From Cenococcum geophilum 1.58 (Eukaryota > Ascomycota > Dothideomycetes > Gloniales > Gloniaceae), in contig KV748181.1 of assembly GCA_001692895.1 (NCBI GenBank), positions 2,051,640 through 2,115,639 on the forward strand: a stretch of 64,000 nt of DNA, given 5' to 3'. Position numbers and translations under genes: made by a program. The notes under the pieces were generated by a model. That model saw nothing but the letters and a program-made list of their open reading frames with translations. It did not search any database and was not told the DNA's origin. Positions 59,501-64,000 of this stretch are shown here, piece after piece. Position 1 is the first letter of the stretch, and each line of letters starts with the position of its first letter.

Positions 59501-60537
59501 TGTCACACGAGCCGGATCTCTCTTATCGCCAAGCGACCAGCCTTCTTTTCGTGCTCCTTTAAACATCTCCATCCAGTCCAGGGTCTTACGGTGGAGATGA
59601 AGGCACCATATTTGCACGTACCACACACCTGGCCCTAGACGGGCCCTGCTCGGTCTCCTCCCTCGTGCCTCTGGAGCCGAACAATGCAGAAACTGGAATT
59701 GACTTGGAATTAACTGGAATTGCGAATAGCAACGGAACCACAAGGCCCGGTGCGAGCACTCTTTTGGAGCGGTCGCCGGAGTCAATTGTCGTGGTGTTGT
59801 AGGGATTGCAGTGCTGGTATTCATAATCGGACTTGGCAATATTCAAAGCATCGGTGATCGACGCAGGTCAATCTCAAGCAGCAGCGGGTCCGGCCAGTTA
59901 TCGCGGCGGCTGCGTGCGCCCAGGCTTGATGGCCCGTCCATTTTCGGACGATATGGTAATTGAGCCCGGGCTGGAATATGGCTTCACGTCATCAGCGTTG
60001 TTGTGCAGCAAAAGTCCAGAAACGGGGCATTAGTAACACTAAATTTGACATGGGCAAGGGCCTCGATCGATGTACCCCTCCTTTCAGCACTGGCCAACTG
60101 GCGGTTCGCAACGAAGCAAAAATAGCCCCAAATTTCGATATCCCTGTCCAGCTTGTGCACCTTCGGCCAACCACAGCCCCCTGTTTTACTGCCAGATGGC
60201 TTCCGCACCCACATCCGCTGCAAGCCAGCAGTTGACCGCCTGCCCTGCTCCAAGAATAGATTCAGTCCTTTTTGCTCTCTATCTTATGCTTTCGGAACTT
60301 ATAAGGTACAATGTCCATCCTCGATTCTGCCCATCCAAGAACGGCAGGCCAAGTAATTTTGCTCACTTTCCTTTCACCAGAATCGAAGCTGGCTTCGAGT
60401 TATTCTATCTTTAATTAAGAGCAACCCGGTCGAGCCTCACGGTCCTGTCCCTTGCGATCTCTCCCGCTGTGCGTTAGTCGTTTTTGCCGCATTGTTTACT
60501 AGCCCTCTAAACCACCTCTCCGGTACATATTCTGTCC
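56575..60537. other. 4-kb divergent intergenic region, no supported gene
   Basis: Shared upstream region of the SAM/PH gene and the Zn2Cys6 regulator. It is GC-rich with many short open frames, none with a recognisable domain. Small repeats: an ATTGAGAATG-type tandem (about 56600-56690), an AAGCCTC heptamer four times in tandem (about 57797-57824), and CT-rich stretches near 57520-57550. The size suggests a complex promoter or long 5' leader for the regulator, or an unrecognised non-coding RNA. Confidence 0.4.
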
Positions 60538-62617
60538 ATGTCCTCTTCGGCTTCCACTCCTGCTGCGAAGCACCCTACTACAATGGTTGGAATGAATGCT
60601 TCGGCAAACGCCAAACAGGCCGCTACAAAAATGCATAGGCGATCGCGAACAGGTCAGTGTACTTTGCCTTGCCCTGCCTTGCCCTGCCTTTCCCTGCCTT
60701 TGCAGGGATCCCGCGCTTGGACTTTTTCCTGGCTAACAGTTATGCGCAGGATGCTTTACATGCCGCCTGCGAAGGAAGAAGTGCGACGAGGGAAAGCCTT
60801 CGTGCCGCGCCTGCAACCATCTTGGATTGAAGTGCGAGTACAAGCGTCCGATGTGGTGGAGCAACAATGAGCAGCGAAGACAGCAGAAGGAGATCATTAA
60901 GAACATCATCAAGCGCACGAAGCTCAACGAGAAGACGTCGCAGGGCATTCCAATGAGCGCAAACACCCCTCCGAGCTTATGCCATTCTCTGCCGACCTCG
61001 GATACCTTCTCCGACGGTATGGCCTGCACTCGCGCAGCATCGGTGGATTCGCAACTCTCACTAGACTACAACTTCAACCACGTTTCTACTCCCGACGCTT
61101 TCACCTCCGCCGCCATGCCTCCGCCTATGTTCGCTCCTTCCTACTCGCATTATGGCCAGTTCACGCCGTACGAAGTCGACATTAAGACCGAGAGCCAGAT
61201 GTTTGTCAATGACATTCCTACAAGGAGAGATTCAACCATCTCCACTTTCAGCACTTTCCAAGTACCACCAGTACCCGGCAATCCCTTTCCGACCGAAAAC
61301 TGGATCCAGCAAGACTACTTTGAAAGCCGCCGAGAGTCATTCGCCGAGGAGCCGCTGGATTTTAACTTCTTTGAATTCCCGCATGGCTCTTTCAGCCCCT
61401 CGCACCAGTCTATGATCCAGGTCGACGATTGCGACAAACACCTCCTGAATCACTTCATCGATGATGTTCTGCGACTCATCTTCCCAATCCTCGAGGTCAA
61501 CCAGCACGGATCGGCTCGCTCAGAAGTCATTCTGCCCGCGTTGGAATCAAACAAGTGCTACCTACACTGCTGCCTGAGCATCTCAGCGCTGCACTTGAAA
61601 GCCACCGAGCGAGTCCAGGGCGAGCAGATCGACAACGACATCATGCGCCACCGCTACGCTACGATCTCAGAACTTTGTGAGGCGCTTAATCGCGACACTG
61701 ATCACCAAAAGATTCTCGAGGCCACTCTCGGCATGATCTTTTTCCAGTGCTCTGTTGGCCGCCCAGACGATTGCCTACCAGACATCCCATGGCACCAGCA
61801 CTTCCAAGCCGCTACCAGTCTCGTCCAGAAACTCGAGCTTCCCCAAAATCTCATTGATCTCAACGGGCATGCTCATGCGCAACCACCTTTCAATATGACT
61901 CTCGCTGCTTGGATCGATATTTTGGGAGCAACAATGGTCGGGCGGACGCCGTCATTCGCTGATACATATCGCGAGAAGCTCCTTGCATCTTCGCCATCGG
62001 GTCTAGCTGAACTTATGGGATGTGATGATCGGATTATGTACCTGATTTCCGAGATTGCATGCCTCGAGGCACTGAAGCTGGAGAAGATGGAAGAGGTCAC
62101 ACTCTGCACACACATTAAGTTACTCGGCGACCAAATCAGCCTCTCTGAACCTGGCCCAGGAACAATTGACAATGCTTACTCCTCAACCGGCGCAATCCGC
62201 CCGAAGCAGCTGAGGAGGAACATGACATCGGTCTTCCTCCTCGCCGCTCGCATCTACCTTTGCAGCCTAGTTCCTGACTTCGATCGACAGCAACCCAGTA
62301 TCACTAACCTCATCAATGCGCTTACCGACGCCATGGACTTCATACCTGCAGGTCCCGACGGCTTTGACCGATCTCTCGTTTGGCCACTCCTCATTGCTGG
62401 ATCACTTTCTCTCCCCAACTCCTCTTTCCGTACTATGTTCTCCGAACGCACAGTCCGGCTAGGCGAAGCCTCCGACTTTGGTTCCTTTGGAAGAATCAAG
62501 GAGCTTCTTAAGGATACTTGGCGCATCAACGACGACGCACTTGCGAGAGGAGAAAGACAGAACGTCCACTGGCGGGACGTGATGCGGCAGAGGGGATGGG
62601 ATTTCTTGTTGATCTAG
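60538..62617 (+). CDS. Zn2Cys6 transcription factor with fungal-specific domain
   Basis: Nuclear regulator. Exons 60538-60652 and 60750-62617 give 660 residues. The 97-nt intron (GTCAGT...GCGCAG) splits the Gly just before the zinc cluster. The cluster is complete only after splicing: C40-F-T-C43, C50, C57, C60 and C67, giving CFTCRLRRKKCDEGKPSC followed by RACNHLGLKC. It is preceded by basic KMHRRSRTG and followed by EYKRPMWWSNNEQRR and a basic helical linker for dimerisation. The C-terminal half (from about 240; DKHLLNHFIDDVLRLIFPIL, CYLHCCLSISALHLKATERV) fits the Fungal_trans_2 domain. The cluster and flanks resemble the OefC-type group of Aspergillus developmental regulators, but that is from memory and not secure. 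An ATG at 60583 is an alternative start. The long upstream region suggests developmental control. Confidence 0.9.
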
Positions 62618-63524
62618 AAACCCTAGCCTTTGACTCCCTTGATGGGAACCGCGTCCTGGTCTGTCTTAATCTATTTCGCTAGATTACAACATTCTTTCAA
62701 CTATTCGCATTTTGCATGATCCAAAAAGCATTTGCTTCGCCTTTGCATATGCTACTTACGCTTTATACCCACTTGTAATTTTTATTCTTTATCCTTCTGA
62801 GGTCGCTAGAAAGCATCTATAGGTGGACGGCATTACATGGGGCGTTTCGGATGAAAGTCGTTCTATTACGAGGTTTACGGCTTTCTCATGCCATGCATCT
62901 CTTTCCTTTGTCGGTCGTTATTACTAGTGGCTCAGCTTGGGGCCGATATGATAGGAGGATTCTAGGTTCGCTGTGTGGAACTAGTGCAGCTTCCACGGTT
63001 TGTATTATAGATCGGTCACGTAGTTTTTCAGGGTGGCGAATCAATAGCCACGAACGGTGCGATTACCGCCCTTGACTGTTATCACTGCCACAGCTGCACG
63101 GCTTGTCCCAACCGTTCCCCTTGTTTCCCCTCGCGCCCCTTGCGTCTGGTGATACAAGCCAAGCAGTGACTCGCCACACGCGTGGCGCGTAGACTGTCAG
63201 CATCGGAGCGCTACCCTCCTTTTCGGGTGACAAAGCGTTGACAGCGTTCTAAGAATAGCGGGGCGGAAGCGAAGGCGGATTGGATGCGCTGGAAGGCCAA
63301 ATTCGGGGTACGTACTTCGAAGGGCTTCAAGCCTTGTTTAGAGGGCCGCATCTTCTCCAGCACTCACTCCTGATTTGCTGCGTAAGAAGCGATTGCGGGT
63401 TGCTCCAAATTTCCCACCTGATACTTGGTTCAGGTCTTCATTTCGACTTCATTTCGGCCCCCCGTATTTATACGTAGCAACAAATTTGGTCGTGCTGCAT
63501 CCGTCCTCTGCAAATCCCCTCCAA
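62618..63524. other. 0.9-kb spacer before the last gene
   Basis: Contains the 3' region of the Zn2Cys6 gene and the promoter of the partial gene at the right edge. No open frame with a recognisable domain. Confidence 0.4.
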
Positions 63525-64000
63525 ATGACGTTCGCCGCGCCCCGTCCACCCTTTAACCCTGTCGATACCTCTGCGCTTTCTGCTCCATGCAAAGATGAGG
63601 TCGAGTCCCCGAGCATCTCGAGCACCAACGCCTTGGCGCGTTTTGAATTTGAGGCTGGACATGGCAAGGAGGGCACCAAGATACTCATGGTAGAGTGGGA
63701 GGACGACGACAGCACGCGAGGCATACGAGGCGAGTGGCACATATTATGGGAGGGCAAGACGACGGTTCTGCCTGCCGACGACAAGCCCAGCAACGATGTC
63801 AATCGATTCTACTTCCTTCTCCCGCCGGGAGTGGCGGTTCCTTCCATCGTAACCCTAACTCACAGGCCAAAGGATGGTACCAAATCGCCCGTTGTGTGGC
63901 ATACGAATCCTTTGCCTGCCATCTTTCCGCCGGAACTGGGCGCATCGGCGCGCTCTACAGGCAAGAAGGGTGTCCTTCATACTATATGGGCCAAGAAGAG
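63525..64000 (+). CDS. Conserved fungal protein of unknown function, 5' part only
   Basis: Open from an ATG at 63525 to the window edge (158 codons plus two bases, no stop). The protein starts MTFAAPRPPFNPVD, then has FEFEAGHGKEGTKILMVEWE, GEWHILWEGKTTVLPADD, RFYFLLPPGVAVPSIVTLTH and LPAIFPPELGASARS, GKKGVLHTIWAKKR. The alternating beta-strand pattern and the clear codon periodicity make it a real gene. I recall similar sequences annotated only as hypothetical in other Pezizomycotina, so no function is claimed. The C-terminus lies outside the window. Confidence 0.8.
   Translation, partial: MTFAAPRPPFNPVDTSALSAPCKDEVESPSISSTNALARFEFEAGHGKEGTKILMVEWEDDDSTRGIRGEWHILWEGKTTVLPADDKPSNDVNRFYFLLPPGVAVPSIVTLTHRPKDGTKSPVVWHTNPLPAIFPPELGASARSTGKKGVLHTIWAKK

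Noticed and set aside
1-64000. tRNA, rRNA, CRISPR arrays or a secondary-metabolite cluster
   Set aside because: No tRNA B-box-like arms, rRNA segments or spaced repeats were noticed, and no synthase genes accompany the Cys-containing repeat peptide, which is better explained as a pheromone than as a ribosomal cyclic peptide.

Overview
The window comes from a filamentous ascomycete (Pezizomycotina). Genes are split by short 44-100 bp introns with GTRNGT donors and CTRAY-like branch sites. There is an alpha-factor-type pheromone precursor, a Zn2Cys6 regulator with a fungal-specific domain, and NACHT-WD40 and SesB-like remnants. The left half shows heavy repeat-induced point mutation (RIP): CpA and TpG are scarce, TpA is common, and stops are dense. 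The class (Leotiomycetes or Dothideomycetes, for example) cannot be settled from the sequence.

Layout, 1-33.5 kb: a transposon graveyard. In order: a 3' remnant of a piggyBac element (1-340); a possible NTF2/SnoaL-like gene relic; a full-length Tad-like LINE on the minus strand (1436-7137, 11-bp target duplication); a full-length RIP-degraded hAT element (8130-11138, 8-bp duplication); a relatively RIP-poor island (11.1-19.4 kb); and a second full-length LINE on the plus strand (19420-33176) split by a Ty3/Gypsy chromovirus-type fossil (23360-31393). The island carries a NACHT-WD40 NLR relic and, head to head with it, a SesB-like esterase relic. Each is interrupted by a small transposon. It also holds a piggyBac element whose 623-aa transposase reads through cleanly once two introns are removed. 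A 148-bp piggyBac-derived MITE (33333-33480) closes this half.

Layout, 33.5-64 kb: ordinary single-copy host genes. These are a six-exon Myb factor; a 1084-aa disordered protein with a predicted N-myristoylation start; ornithine decarboxylase; the mismatch-repair protein MSH3; mitochondrial methionyl-tRNA synthetase (seven exons); the alpha-pheromone precursor; a SAM+PH protein; a Zn2Cys6 regulator behind a 4-kb upstream region; and the 5' part of a conserved unknown protein at the right edge.

Most notable points. The pheromone gene has a cluster of CTATTGAG-type sites, the motif reported for the MAT alpha-box factor, ending just upstream of its TATA box. The NLR/esterase head-to-head pair looks like a relic of a fungal NLR-effector unit. 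One piggyBac copy appears coding-competent among RIP-killed relatives, and the family has TATCCC...GGGATA ends with no flanking TTAA. The same 47-bp block precedes both LINE copies.
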